Positions 1 to 7,604 of a stretch of DNA of 64,000 nt are shown one piece after another. How positions within the stretch are numbered: position 1 is the stretch's first letter; every line of letters begins with the position of its first letter. Origin of the DNA: Thermaerobacillus caldiproteolyticus (lineage in GTDB: Bacteria; Bacillota; Bacilli; Bacillales; Anoxybacillaceae). The stretch lies in the NCBI RefSeq assembly GCF_013761245.1, contig NZ_JACDUT010000015.1:1-64000 (forward strand). Reading direction: 5' to 3'. The notes beneath the pieces are model-generated. The model was not told where the DNA came from. It saw nothing but the letters and a program-made list of their open reading frames with translations, and did not search any database. The position numbers and the translations under genes were made by a program.

Positions 1-30
1 TAGGTTTTTCGTATTTTCCCCATAGAAAAA

Positions 31-87
31 TCCCCTCCATAGTAGACAGATTAATTGGCTTTCTTTTTTCTGTCTACTATAAGGGGA
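31..87. repeat. Inverted repeat / hairpin at left edge
   Basis: Arms at 31-50 and 69-87 are inverted copies (core atagtagacag / ctgtctactat) matching at 19 positions with one extra base in the left arm, around an 18-nt loop. It could be a terminator of a gene left of the window or the end of a mobile element. A T-rich stretch inside the loop makes it a poor standard terminator. Identity is unresolved. Confidence 0.5.
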
Positions 88-152
88 TCATATCAGTATA
101 GGGGTGGTCTTTTTACTTACTACGCTCATTCTCACTCTTTAGTACAATTCAA

Positions 153-359
153 TTAACTGTTCCTTTTATTTTGGGAAGACGCAGGTTGTTTTCTCATTCT
201 CCAAATAAGCGAAAAGAATAGGAGGATGACTCCTACACTAACCCCTATTAATTGGTCCAACAACAGTTCTCCTGTTCTGATATAGTGAAAAGTAAAAGTT
301 CCGCCAAATATTAAGACTATTAGAAAAGATAATCGTATAAGATATGAATTTATTGTCAC
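153..359 (-). CDS. Small hypothetical membrane protein
   Basis: Encodes 68 residues with two hydrophobic segments (about residues 5-25 and 35-52) and a basic C-terminus, suggesting a small inner-membrane protein with two helices. The GTG start is supported by a strong purine-rich Shine-Dalgarno (AAAGGGGGG) about five bases upstream. I do not recognise the family. It stands alone, with a ~350-bp gap upstream and the hairpin at 31-87 downstream. Confidence 0.55.
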   Translation of the reverse strand: MTINSYLIRLSFLIVLIFGGTFTFHYIRTGELLLDQLIGVSVGVILLFFSLIWRMRKQPASSQNKRNS

Positions 360-597
360 AAGTTCCCCCCCTTTACTAAAAACCCAACTCTATATTAACA
401 CCATCTGTATAATATTACTTTAATTTCCTTGGTGAATTCATTGACGTTTTGAATGCGATAAATACTTTAATGACGTGTGCGCCATCATCGGATTTGATTC
501 AATTCAAAGCTGAACAACAGAAAATTGAAAGAAAAATGACAGAAAGATGATAGATTATTTTGCTTCGGACATGCTATGGATATTTTGTTGAAGCAGG

Positions 598-627
598 GCG
601 TCACTCCGATCGGGGGTGGCGTTTTTA
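598..627 (+). terminator. Possible intrinsic terminator in an otherwise empty gap
   Basis: An imperfect GC-rich hairpin (GCGTCACTCC / GGGGGTGGC) runs into TTTTT. It lies in the 361-713 gap, where I see no convincing gene. It may end a decayed transcript. Confidence 0.35.
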
Positions 628-713
628 TGATCTATTAAAAAATGTTGTTGTTAACTAACTGGACAGAATAATTTAATAATCTCGAAGGGGAAAATATCTT
701 CAGAGGTGATTTT

Positions 714-1224
714 ATGCGTTTATTGTTTCTTACCTTTTTATTTCCGATAATTATTTTATTCACAAACCTATCCTACATTTGCTGAAACGGATGCTAAGCA
801 ATTAGAAAGCCAAATAAATTCATTTATATCGGGTTTGCGAACGGAAACACCCAAACAATCTGTAGAATTGTGGATATTAGGTGTGAAAAATCGAAGTGGC
901 GCTGTTCAATTTGCAGTGCTTTCGTCTTCACTTCAAGAACGTACACGGAAGCAATTTGAAGAAGCGAATTGGGGGACTGGGCAATCAAGTCCGTGGGTTG
1001 ATAACTTTCGGGTTGTAAAGGTAAAAAAGATTAGCGATACAAAATTACAATTTACAATTGCGTATAATTTAGTAACTTCATATGCAAGACTTGGCAGCGG
1101 ACAAAAGGTTATTACTGTGGAAAAGAATCCAGAACCATATAGAACTAACTGGTTTATAACCAAGATAACAACAAAATATAATCAATGGGAGGCATTTGCC
1201 CCTGCTGAAACAGTGATTAAATAA
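714..1224 (+). pseudogene. Secreted protein, signal peptide separated by a frameshift
   Basis: An ATG at 714 with a good SD (AGAGGTGA) starts a hydrophobic signal-peptide-like stretch (MRLLFLTFLFPIII) that runs into TGA near 784. The next reading frame then continues without interruption from about 772 (PTFAETDAKQ) to 1224 as a soluble ~150-residue mature domain. One extra base (or loss of two) around 745-765 explains both halves. The mature part has no motif I recognise; it resembles small exported proteins of bacilli. Either the gene is broken in this strain or the assembly has an indel. A poorly shaped hairpin followed by T-rich sequence (1266-1290) may end transcription. Confidence 0.6.
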
Positions 1225-1342
1225 AGGTTGATTTGAACGTTAAGAACTCACTTATTTTGTCGTAAAGAACCAATTTTTTGGTCCTTTTTCTTTTGATGAA
1301 ATATCAACATAAATGTTTAACAAAGCCATTTGAAAAAACAAA

Positions 1343-1378
1343 AAAGCAGATCTCACTTCATCGCGGTGGGTCTGCTTT
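1343..1378. terminator. Bidirectional intrinsic terminator
   Basis: An AAAGCAGA / TCTGCTTT stem extended by CTCAC/GTGGG has A-rich and T-rich flanks on either side. It separates the convergent exported-protein gene and the phzF-like gene. Confidence 0.7.
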
Positions 1379-1403
1379 CTTATTTTATACCTAAAAACAA
1401 TTA

Positions 1404-2198
1404 TCAGCCTACCAATTCACATTCTAATACGGTAACTGCCTGTCCGGATAAAACAACCCTATTGTTATGTAATTTCACTTTCAAAACTCCTCCCCTTTTT
1501 GATGCCTGGTACGCAATAAATTCATTTTTGTCTAACTTATTTTCCCAGTATGGACCAAGACAGCAATGCGCAGAACCTGTAACTGGATCTTCATCAACTC
1601 CCACAGCCGGGAAAAAACATCTTGAAATAAAATCAAACTCATTTGTTGTTGATTTGCTTGTTACAATAATTCCTCTCGTGTCAATTTGCTGTAATAATGA
1701 AAAATTAGGTTTCAATTCTCGCAATACTCGTTCTGATTCTATTTCAATTAAATAGTCAAAACGGTTTCGGCCAACAAATAGCGGTTGAATTCCTAAGCCT
1801 TCCATCAATTCATTCGGATAGGCAGCTACTTGTTCAGGCGGCTCAGCGGGAAAATTTAATTCAATCCATTCGCCATCTTTACTAGCTGTAAGTAGCCCGC
1901 TTTTCGTATAAAATGTAATTGGTTGTTCTGAATTTGCATAACCAAGCTCCCACAAAATATGTGCACTAGCCAATGTAGCATGTCCGCATAAATCCACCTC
2001 TGTACTCGGTGTGAACCATCTTAACGAATATCCATCTTGCTGTGGGTGAAGAAAAGCGGTCTCAGACAAATTCATTTCGGCAGCAACATTTTGCATCCAG
2101 ACTTCATCTTTTGGAGAAGAAAGAACACAAACTGCCGCTGGATTTCCTTTAAAAACTTGATTTGTAAAAGCGTCGACAACATAAATCGATATTGGCAT
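1404..2198 (-). CDS. PhzF family isomerase/epimerase
   Basis: A 264-residue protein of the PhzF / diaminopimelate-epimerase-like fold. Family hallmarks visible are the N-terminal VVDAFTNQVFKGNPAAV, the catalytic-Glu segment NLSETAFL near residue 45, the DLCGHATLASA turn near residue 70, and the second-lobe segment DPVTGSAHCCLGPYW near residue 205. Members isomerise small acidic metabolites, but the substrate of this stand-alone copy cannot be deduced. Cytosolic, single gene, flanked by its own terminator. Length is slightly below the usual 260-300. Confidence 0.85.
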   Translation of the reverse strand: MPISIYVVDAFTNQVFKGNPAAVCVLSSPKDEVWMQNVAAEMNLSETAFLHPQQDGYSLRWFTPSTEVDLCGHATLASAHILWELGYANSEQPITFYTKSGLLTASKDGEWIELNFPAEPPEQVAAYPNELMEGLGIQPLFVGRNRFDYLIEIESERVLRELKPNFSLLQQIDTRGIIVTSKSTTNEFDFISRCFFPAVGVDEDPVTGSAHCCLGPYWENKLDKNEFIAYQASKRGGVLKVKLHNNRVVLSGQAVTVLECELVG

Positions 2199-2303
2199 AA
2201 TCTCATTCCCCTTTTTGTCATGATGACGATAAAAATTTTCTATCCCACCAAACCTTATACAAATATTGGAATCTCCACTCTCCTATGAAAGCGATTGCTA
2301 CTC

Positions 2304-2921
2304 TTATTCTGACATTATTCGTTTAAACAACTTCTGAAACTCTTCTTCCCAATTTTCAGTTTTCCGAAATGACTCATCAGTAATCACTTGAAGCAGCTGT
2401 TGCTTTTTCTTAGAATCACTGACATTACGCAAAATGTATTGCCGGCACTCATAAAGAAAGTCAATGTAATTTTCATAGTTTTCGTCGTACTTTTCTGCAA
2501 TTTCGCGGCGAATTTTTGCTGCTAAAATCGGGCTCGCTCCTCCTGTTGAAACAGCGATCGTCAATTTGCCGCGCCGCACAGTGGATGGCACGTAGAAATT
2601 GGATTGCGTCGGATTGTCAACGACATTGATAAGCTGATGCGGCCTGGCTGCTTGGGCAACCGATTCGTTTACGCCACGCTCATTCGTTGCCGCAATAATT
2701 AAAAATGCCTCTTTAATATCTTCACGAGAAAAACATTTTTTCCTCCAAACAAGTGCTCCTTCATCGACAAGTTGTTGAATCAATGCTGTAATCTCCGGAG
2801 CAACGACAACTACGTTTGCCTTGGCTTCTATTAATCCGCGTATTTTCCGTTCCGCAACTTTTCCACCACCGATGACAACGACTTGTTTATTCGTTAGATC
2901 CAACATGATGGGATATGTCAT
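2304..2921 (-). CDS. Precorrin-2 dehydrogenase / sirohydrochlorin ferrochelatase-type protein
   Basis: A 205-residue protein with an N-terminal Rossmann motif (VVVIGGGKVAERK, residues 13-25) and the Met8/SirC signature around STGGASPILAAKIRREI (residues 127-143). This family oxidises precorrin-2 to sirohydrochlorin with NAD+ in the siroheme branch of tetrapyrrole synthesis; it corresponds to B. subtilis YlnF. In B. subtilis ylnF lies in the cysH sulfate-assimilation operon. Here it starts five bases after cssS ends, so it is probably cotranscribed with the stress kinase, an unusual neighbour. Whether it also chelates iron cannot be read from sequence. Confidence 0.85.
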   Translation of the reverse strand: MTYPIMLDLTNKQVVVIGGGKVAERKIRGLIEAKANVVVVAPEITALIQQLVDEGALVWRKKCFSREDIKEAFLIIAATNERGVNESVAQAARPHQLINVVDNPTQSNFYVPSTVRRGKLTIAVSTGGASPILAAKIRREIAEKYDENYENYIDFLYECRQYILRNVSDSKKKQQLLQVITDESFRKTENWEEEFQKLFKRIMSE

Positions 2922-2926
2922 AATCC

Positions 2927-4273
2927 CTAATCTCCCCTTACTTGTTTAATAGGCAGTTGCACATAAAAGGATACACCTTTTTCTTCATTGACTGCCCTTA
3001 CGTTTCCGTTATGAAGCTCGGCAATTCGTTTGACAATCGCCAAGCCCAAGCCAAACTTCCCTTTTTTTCCTGTTTGAAATGTTTGGAACAAATGGGTACG
3101 TAAGTGTTCTTCAATTGGAGGGCCGTCATTCCAAAATTGTACGACTACATTGTTGGCTGTTGTCTCCATTCTCACTTGAATGTGTGTGCGCGCATAACGC
3201 ATTTGATTGTCTACCAGATTTTCAAATGCAATTTTCCATTGTTCTCGGTCTCCTACTACCGTTATATTTTGCAGCTGAGTCGTTATGCGTAAATCCGGGC
3301 GATGTGGCTTCATTCGTTCAATGACTTCCTCGAGTAAAGACGCAACAGAAAACGCTTCATATTTTGGCTTTTGCGTAGCATAATAATCGAGCTTCGTTAA
3401 ATACAGTAAATCTTTAATCCGCTTTTCCAGCCGAACCGCTTCTTCTTTAATGACGCTGACAGAACCTTCGAGGCTGCCTTTTGGAAATACGCCATCCTCA
3501 ATTGATTCAGCGTAACTTCGAATGACCATTACAGGCGTTTTGAGCTCATGAGAAATATGCTGCAACATCGATTTTTGCGCCTCATCTTGCTGAATAAGCT
3601 TCATTCTCATTTTTTCAATCGAGCGGGCGAGACCCCCAATTTCATCATGACGGTCTTGAATGAGCGGCTCGTGCCAATCTTTTTCCGCAATTCGTTTGAC
3701 ATGCTCGTCCATTTGCCGGAGCGGTCGCGTTAAATATTTTGCCAGCCACGCAGCAGGAAACGAAATCACAAGCAAAGCAATGACGATGACAAAAACAAGC
3801 CGCCCAAACAATGTGCGTACTAAATCGTTTAAATAGGAATCCCACATATACGAGACGAGTGCAACTTCCTTGCCAAGAATGGTACCTTTGCGAATAACGT
3901 AATAAATTCTTTCTCCTTGAATTTCTTTTGTATACCGTTTGGATGTTTCCTGTTGTTGCATCGCTTCCTTATATAGCTTTTTCACAAACCGCGGCGGCAA
4001 AGTACTATCATCAATTACTCCAACATCGGGTAAAAACACTAAATGATTAACACTACGGATTGACTGGCGACTTCGGTCTTGTTCGATGGGAGTTTGCTCG
4101 AGCATATCATCTGTAAATTGGTTCATTTGCGCATTTTCAATAATGCGATATGTCTCTTCCATAAAAAAGCTGCGCAATGTAACGAAAATAAATAAGGCAA
4201 TAAGCAAAGAAAACAGCAATGTAATCCCTGCAAATACGGTCCATATTTGAATCGCTAGCGGTTTATTTTTCAT
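2927..4273 (-). CDS. cssS: Secretion-stress sensor histidine kinase CssS
   Basis: A 448-residue membrane kinase. Transmembrane helices at about 8-32 and 158-178 enclose an extracytoplasmic sensor region of ~125 residues. A HAMP-like linker follows, then the H-box (HISHELKTPVMVIRSY, phospho-His 242) and a HATPase domain (NLVDNQ, GKFGLGLAIVKRI). The start MKNKPLAIQIW matches the known N-terminus of B. subtilis CssS, so I reject an in-frame extension to 4381 that lies in inserted DNA. In B. subtilis CssS senses misfolded exported protein and phosphorylates CssR to induce htrA/htrB. The start is now separated from cssR by an inserted element; translation may be coupled to the 34-codon ORF that overlaps it. 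Confidence 0.9.
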   Translation of the reverse strand: MKNKPLAIQIWTVFAGITLLFSLLIALFIFVTLRSFFMEETYRIIENAQMNQFTDDMLEQTPIEQDRSRQSIRSVNHLVFLPDVGVIDDSTLPPRFVKKLYKEAMQQQETSKRYTKEIQGERIYYVIRKGTILGKEVALVSYMWDSYLNDLVRTLFGRLVFVIVIALLVISFPAAWLAKYLTRPLRQMDEHVKRIAEKDWHEPLIQDRHDEIGGLARSIEKMRMKLIQQDEAQKSMLQHISHELKTPVMVIRSYAESIEDGVFPKGSLEGSVSVIKEEAVRLEKRIKDLLYLTKLDYYATQKPKYEAFSVASLLEEVIERMKPHRPDLRITTQLQNITVVGDREQWKIAFENLVDNQMRYARTHIQVRMETTANNVVVQFWNDGPPIEEHLRTHLFQTFQTGKKGKFGLGLAIVKRIAELHNGNVRAVNEEKGVSFYVQLPIKQVRGD

Positions 4274-4367
4274 CAAATTCGCACAGGAGACCCTCTGCTT
4301 CCATATCGTGGAGGGCTTGACCCCAACGATAAGTGGGCATTGTTGAAGCCAACACTCTCCTTTGCAT
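4263..4367 (-). CDS. 34-codon ORF inside the inserted element, overlapping cssS
   Basis: ATG at 4367 has AGGAGG four bases upstream. The ORF encodes 34 residues (begins MQRRVLASTMPTYRWGQAL) and terminates at 4263-4265, eleven bases inside cssS. Its last codons lie in host DNA, so the reading frame crosses the element boundary. The stretch TMPTYRWG loosely recalls the PLMPT.R.G segment of RRXRR/IscB N-termini, which would fit an internally deleted nuclease gene, but that resemblance is weak. It could alternatively act as a leader peptide coupling translation into cssS. Confidence 0.4.
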   Translation of the reverse strand: MQRRVLASTMPTYRWGQALHDMEAEGLLCEFDEK

Positions 4368-4654
4368 TTTCCTCCTTTCATGAGAATAATGATGTTGGGA
4401 GAAAAGCGTTACTCATAAGGCACTCTATTGCTCTTCGGCAACTCCATGTATGAGGTTAGTTGCAGGAAGTCATTGCCACCGTAAAATATGGAACATACAC
4501 GTCTACTGTGCGCAGAACATAAAAATACAGAACCACATAGGCGGAGGCACAGTAGGCATTCCCAGTTAAGTGAACGGGAACACCACTCTGGTGCTGCCGG
4601 ATACTCGCAAACCTCCGCTTCAAGCGTTGTTAATCGGGGAAGTTGACGCCCCTA
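4278..4654 (-). mobile_element. Structured insertion between cssR and cssS, HEARO/omega-RNA-like
   Basis: On the coding strand the element begins right after ATGA (4658-4655) in the last codons of cssR and ends just before TTTGATG of cssS. Joining the two flanks gives an AGGATGATTTGATG junction: CssR would end R-M-I-stop with the TGA overlapping the ATG of CssS, the arrangement expected for an RR-HK pair. B. subtilis CssR ends at nearly the same place (…GFGYRMMSS). There is no target duplication and no terminal inverted repeat, as in the IS200/IS605 superfamily. From memory, HEARO elements insert after ATGA/GTGA. Boundaries are inferred to a few bases. Confidence 0.55.
4500..4654 (-). ncRNA. 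Predicted structured RNA with pseudoknot (omega-RNA-like)
   Basis: Read on the minus strand, several stems nest: GGGG/CCCC (4649-4652 with 4636-4639); P1 GCGGAGG/CCTCCGC (4612-4618 with 4541-4547); inside it GGCA/TGCC (4595-4598 with 4555-4558), enclosing hairpins CACCA/TGGTG (4589-4593/4581-4585) and TTCCC/GGGAA (4576-4580/4559-4563). TACTGTG (4548-4554), lying in the P1 loop, is complementary to CACAGTA (4504-4510) outside it, so an H-type pseudoknot is possible. A further GGCAA/TTGCC pair at 4473-4477/4437-4441 lies downstream. Position directly upstream of an ORF fits an IscB guide RNA, whose guide would come from the cssR 3' end. Confidence 0.5.
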
Positions 4655-5330
4655 TCATCCTATATCCAAAACCGTAAATCGTTTCAATACGCAATTTCGG
4701 CAGTTTTTTTCGCACTCGGCGCACTAAATCATCGACAGCGCGATCGCTTCCAAAATAATCATCTCCCCATACTTTCCGAAGAAGCTGTTCGCGGGAAAAT
4801 GCACGTGCAGGATGACGAGCAAACACAAGCAGTAAATCAAACTCTTTCGCTGTTAATTCGATCACTGTTTCTCCTTCCTTGATCATTCTTCTTTGTACAT
4901 CAATTAAATAAGGAGGAAGCTGAATGACCTCCGTTTCCATCTGAGAAAAACTCGGTACTTTTTCATACACACGAGCTAGCAATTTTTTCGTTCGAATGAC
5001 AAGTTCCCGGGGTAAAAACGGCTTGGCTAGGTAGTCGTCGCTGCCAAGCTCAAGTCCAAGAATGCGGTCTAAATCTGCATCGCGTGCGGAAATGAAAATA
5101 ACCGGTAAATCCGGATTCACCGCTTTAATCTCACGCAACAATTCAAATCCATCGATATCTGGTAACATAATGTCTAAAATCCATACATGTGGCGGCTCAG
5201 CTCCCTTTACCGCCTCGTACGCTTCCGTCCCTGTAAGAAATGAAGTAACATGCCACCCTTCCTTTTTTAAATATGAGGTAAGGAGTTCATTTAAATTAGC
5301 TTCATCTTCGACTAAATAAATTCGGTACAT
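4620..5330 (-). CDS. cssR: Secretion-stress response regulator CssR
   Basis: An OmpR/PhoB-type regulator. The receiver domain covers residues 1-115 with acidic pocket EDE (8-10), phospho-acceptor D53 in ILDIMLPD and Lys in AKPF. The winged-helix DNA-binding domain follows (LTAKEFDLLL, REQLLRKVWGDDYFGSDR). It closely resembles B. subtilis CssR throughout. I place the start at ATG 5330 because GAAGGTGAT lies seven bases upstream; a GTG at 5339 falls inside that SD. The natural C-terminus probably was …GFGYRMI. The last ten residues (GASTSPINNA) are encoded by the inserted element. Confidence 0.9.
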   Translation of the reverse strand: MYRIYLVEDEANLNELLTSYLKKEGWHVTSFLTGTEAYEAVKGAEPPHVWILDIMLPDIDGFELLREIKAVNPDLPVIFISARDADLDRILGLELGSDDYLAKPFLPRELVIRTKKLLARVYEKVPSFSQMETEVIQLPPYLIDVQRRMIKEGETVIELTAKEFDLLLVFARHPARAFSREQLLRKVWGDDYFGSDRAVDDLVRRVRKKLPKLRIETIYGFGYRMIGASTSPINNA

Positions 5331-5482
5331 CGAAATCACCTTCTATAAGAAAAGCTGAAGCGCCGCAATTGGCTCTCGAAGCCAAATGTTCTTCGGCTGT
5401 AGAGGTGCTTGTCTCTCAAGGACGCTGATTGGGCACAATAAGTTTGCCCGCTGAGGCTAGACTCTTTTCTTTTTTATCTCTG

Positions 5483-5516
5483 AAAAAAGGCCGTGTTTTA
5501 AAACACGACCTTTTTT
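5483..5516. terminator. Intrinsic terminator
   Basis: A near-perfect hairpin, AAAAAAGG-CGTGTTTT / AAAACACG-CCTTTTTT, lies downstream of the minus-strand exported-protein gene, with T runs in both directions. The 5331-5482 stretch upstream of cssR should hold its promoter, which I could not assign. Confidence 0.8.
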
Positions 5517-5537
5517 ACTATTATAATTCATTTTTCA

Positions 5538-6143
5538 TTATTTTTGTGTTGCATCTTTAATTAGTTGTGCCAAGCGTTGATTTTCTGCTTGTATATGTTT
5601 GAGCCATTTCGGTAAGAGAGTAGCAATCGCATCTCGATCTTTTTCTTTTATCGCTTTATGAAGCTGCTTACGAAGCTCGCGCGTCTCTTTCATCGATGCT
5701 TGCGGGAGCCATTTGTTAGCGGTTTTCAGTTCTTTGAGTTGCTGTTTGAATTGTTCCTTGGTGATTTCTTTATTTACTAATTGGTCAATAAGCTTGTCAA
5801 AGGCAGCTTCACGTTCTTTCTTCATTTTCTCGCGCTTTGCTTTGATCCCTTTTTTTACTTGTTCTGTGTTCAACTGTTTCCATAACGCTTTCCGTTCGTT
5901 GATTGCTTTTTGCCACTCATCTACTTGGTCGGGCGTGTATTGTTTTACAATCTCTAGCCACTTTTGCTCGTCCATAGCCCCATGTTTGAACATATGCCCG
6001 CCAAATGCATGCCCGATTAACGACGATACTTCTGTGACAATGCTTGGTTTCTCAGTCTTCACCTCCGTATCCGCTGCAAATGCCGCTGTCGGAATCGTTA
6101 AAATCGCAGCTAATACTGCTGGAATCCATTTTTTCTTCTCCAT
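5538..6143 (-). CDS. Secreted, highly charged helical protein
   Basis: A 201-residue protein beginning MEKKKWIPAVLAA with a signal peptide ending at an AFA-AD cleavage site (about residue 24). The mature part is rich in Lys, Glu and Gln, with long predicted helices (residues 60-200) containing repeated KEREAAFDKLIDQL-like segments. I do not recognise a family; similar charged exported proteins of bacilli are annotated hypothetical. The start at 6143 is favoured over 6173 because it places the signal peptide at the N-terminus and has an AAAGGGGTG SD. Its position upstream of the cssRS genes (same strand) may be coincidental. Confidence 0.7.
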   Translation of the reverse strand: MEKKKWIPAVLAAILTIPTAAFAADTEVKTEKPSIVTEVSSLIGHAFGGHMFKHGAMDEQKWLEIVKQYTPDQVDEWQKAINERKALWKQLNTEQVKKGIKAKREKMKKEREAAFDKLIDQLVNKEITKEQFKQQLKELKTANKWLPQASMKETRELRKQLHKAIKEKDRDAIATLLPKWLKHIQAENQRLAQLIKDATQK

Positions 6144-6160
6144 TGATACACACACCCCTT

Positions 6161-7105
6161 TTACGCAAAGCATTTTGCTTGCGTGATTATTGTAGAAAGA
6201 AAGTACGGAAACATTGTCAAAAAAATGTGGGAAATTGTGAAAAACATTTTACAATCGATATACCACGATGGTACGGTTTTTTGAAAATGCCCATGGTCTT
6301 CCAAAGTTGCATTACATCTTTTGAACATCAAATCAAGCGCTTTCGGATCGGCATATAACGTCCAAACAACCATTGAAAACACGCTCACAGCTGCATATCC
6401 AGCGAGTTAAGTTCGGAGTTGAATTGTTTCTGAATTTTCCTGATAAAAACGTGATGCTTACATTGCGGCTAAACAAGGAAATTTTATAAAAAATGAAAAT
6501 AAGGGAGCGCCTCTATCGTATCTTCCAAAATCAATCGCATCGATATATTGTCCGTTACAAACGGTCAAATTGCTCGGATGGAAGTCACCATGTTGCGGCG
6601 ATGCTTCATATATGCAGCATGTTCGCCGATAAATGTGATTACCTGCTCGTCATTTGGAATACGAACGCCGCTCCTTCGATATGCATCCTATGTACCGCCT
6701 TGCTTTTGCAAATTGCCGAGAATGTCAAGCGGAAAGATGCTTGGGGACAAGATATTCATCCATGTTTCAGAATTGCCTTTCCGCTTCGATCCCGATTTTG
6801 TACTGCCTGTCTTCTGTATAAGCTGGAAGCAGCTTTTTGACTCCTTCCCTTTTAAGAAACTGTAGCACCATTTAATCAATCCGTATGTCCTCATCCCCCT
6901 CTCAGGAACATATATTCTCTCAGGAACATATATTACACTGTTCTGCTTTAACGATTGCGCAACGTAAACATTCTTCCCGCTTTTTCATAGTTTTTGGATG
7001 CTTGTCACATGCAACAGCCGCTTGGTACCATCATTTTCTTCATCAGAAAATCCCTTTTGAATTTCATAGCTTTCTTTTGCCCCGATTGACGAAGGAATAG
7101 CATTG
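6161..7105 (-). pseudogene. Decayed aminoglycoside-phosphotransferase (APH) family kinase
   Basis: Pieces of one protein are recognisable in all three minus-strand frames. An N-terminal piece reads IPSSIGAKESYEIQKGFSD (near 7100). Near 6590 the catalytic loop HGDFHPSNLTV is followed by IDAIDFGRYDRG. A C-terminal piece around 6240-6390 contains ADPKALDLM…FQKTVPSWYID. Several frameshifts and stops, plus an 18-bp tandem duplication, interrupt it. APH-fold kinases phosphorylate small alcohol substrates or antibiotics; the substrate is unknown. The gene is clearly non-functional. Confidence 0.7.
6899..6934. repeat. Exact 18-bp tandem duplication
   Basis: Two back-to-back copies of ctctcaggaacatatatt lie inside the decayed kinase gene. 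The unit length (six codons) preserves frame, so the duplication itself did not kill the gene. Confidence 0.9.
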
Positions 7106-7149
7106 TGAGCTTCAACAATATTTTTCCCATTTTTTCGCGTTCCTTTCAT

Positions 7150-7190
7150 AAAATAAAAAAAGCTTACCGCTTTCCAACAGCAAGCTTTTC
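7150..7190 (-). terminator. Intrinsic terminator of the DUF1992 gene
   Basis: AAAAGCTT / AAGCTTTT arms (7158-7165, 7182-7189), followed on the minus strand by a T-rich tail. Confidence 0.65.
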
Positions 7191-7221
7191 AAACTACACG
7201 AATCTGCTATGTTACATACGA

Positions 7222-7593
7222 TTATCTGAATTTATCATCAATTCTCTGTTGATAGTCTCTTAGCGCCACCGAATTCGTTTTATTTCGTTTTTTCATCAAC
7301 GCATTCCAGCGCAGTAATTTCTCATTGATCTTTCTCCTCAGATTCTCCTTTTCTTTTTCATCTTCACAGCAGCGAAGCAAATCTTCAAGCGTCATCAGCT
7401 CTTTTTTTAAATCAACTTCCTCAGAAACATAGCCGGCGTTTTTTAACATGAGATAGCCGATTCGCAACTCTTCGGGAATATGGGATAAATCATCGATCTC
7501 GAGCGGCTTTCCAAACCCAGGCAGATCATCGAACTCCCCGTTTTTCATCGCCTCACGAATTTTTTCTTCGGCAATTTTCCAAATGATATCCAC
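7222..7593 (-). CDS. DUF1992 / DnaJ-homologue (DNAJC28-like) domain protein
   Basis: A 123-residue cytosolic protein covering one DUF1992 domain. The conserved start segment IAEEKIREAMKNGEFDDLPGFGKPLE occupies residues 6-31, and a charged helical C-terminal half follows. The domain was named for similarity to a DnaJ family member but lacks the J domain HPD motif; its biochemical role is unknown. It begins 11 bases after the GGDEF/EAL gene ends, so the two are probably cotranscribed. Confidence 0.8.
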   Translation of the reverse strand: MDIIWKIAEEKIREAMKNGEFDDLPGFGKPLEIDDLSHIPEELRIGYLMLKNAGYVSEEVDLKKELMTLEDLLRCCEDEKEKENLRRKINEKLLRWNALMKKRNKTNSVALRDYQQRIDDKFR

Positions 7594-7604
7594 GCTTTCA
7601 CCTC

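Noticed and set aside
31-87. Definite IS terminal repeat at the left edge
   Set aside because: The two arms are close together and no transposase is visible in the window, so only an inverted repeat is reported.
4274-4381. Extension of cssS by 36 codons upstream
   Set aside because: The extra residues lie in inserted DNA, lack family similarity, and the MKNKPLA start matches B. subtilis CssS.
4278-4654. Group II intron fragment
   Set aside because: No GUGYG 5' end or domain V-like hairpin could be found; the pseudoknot and ATGA flank fit a HEARO-type element better.
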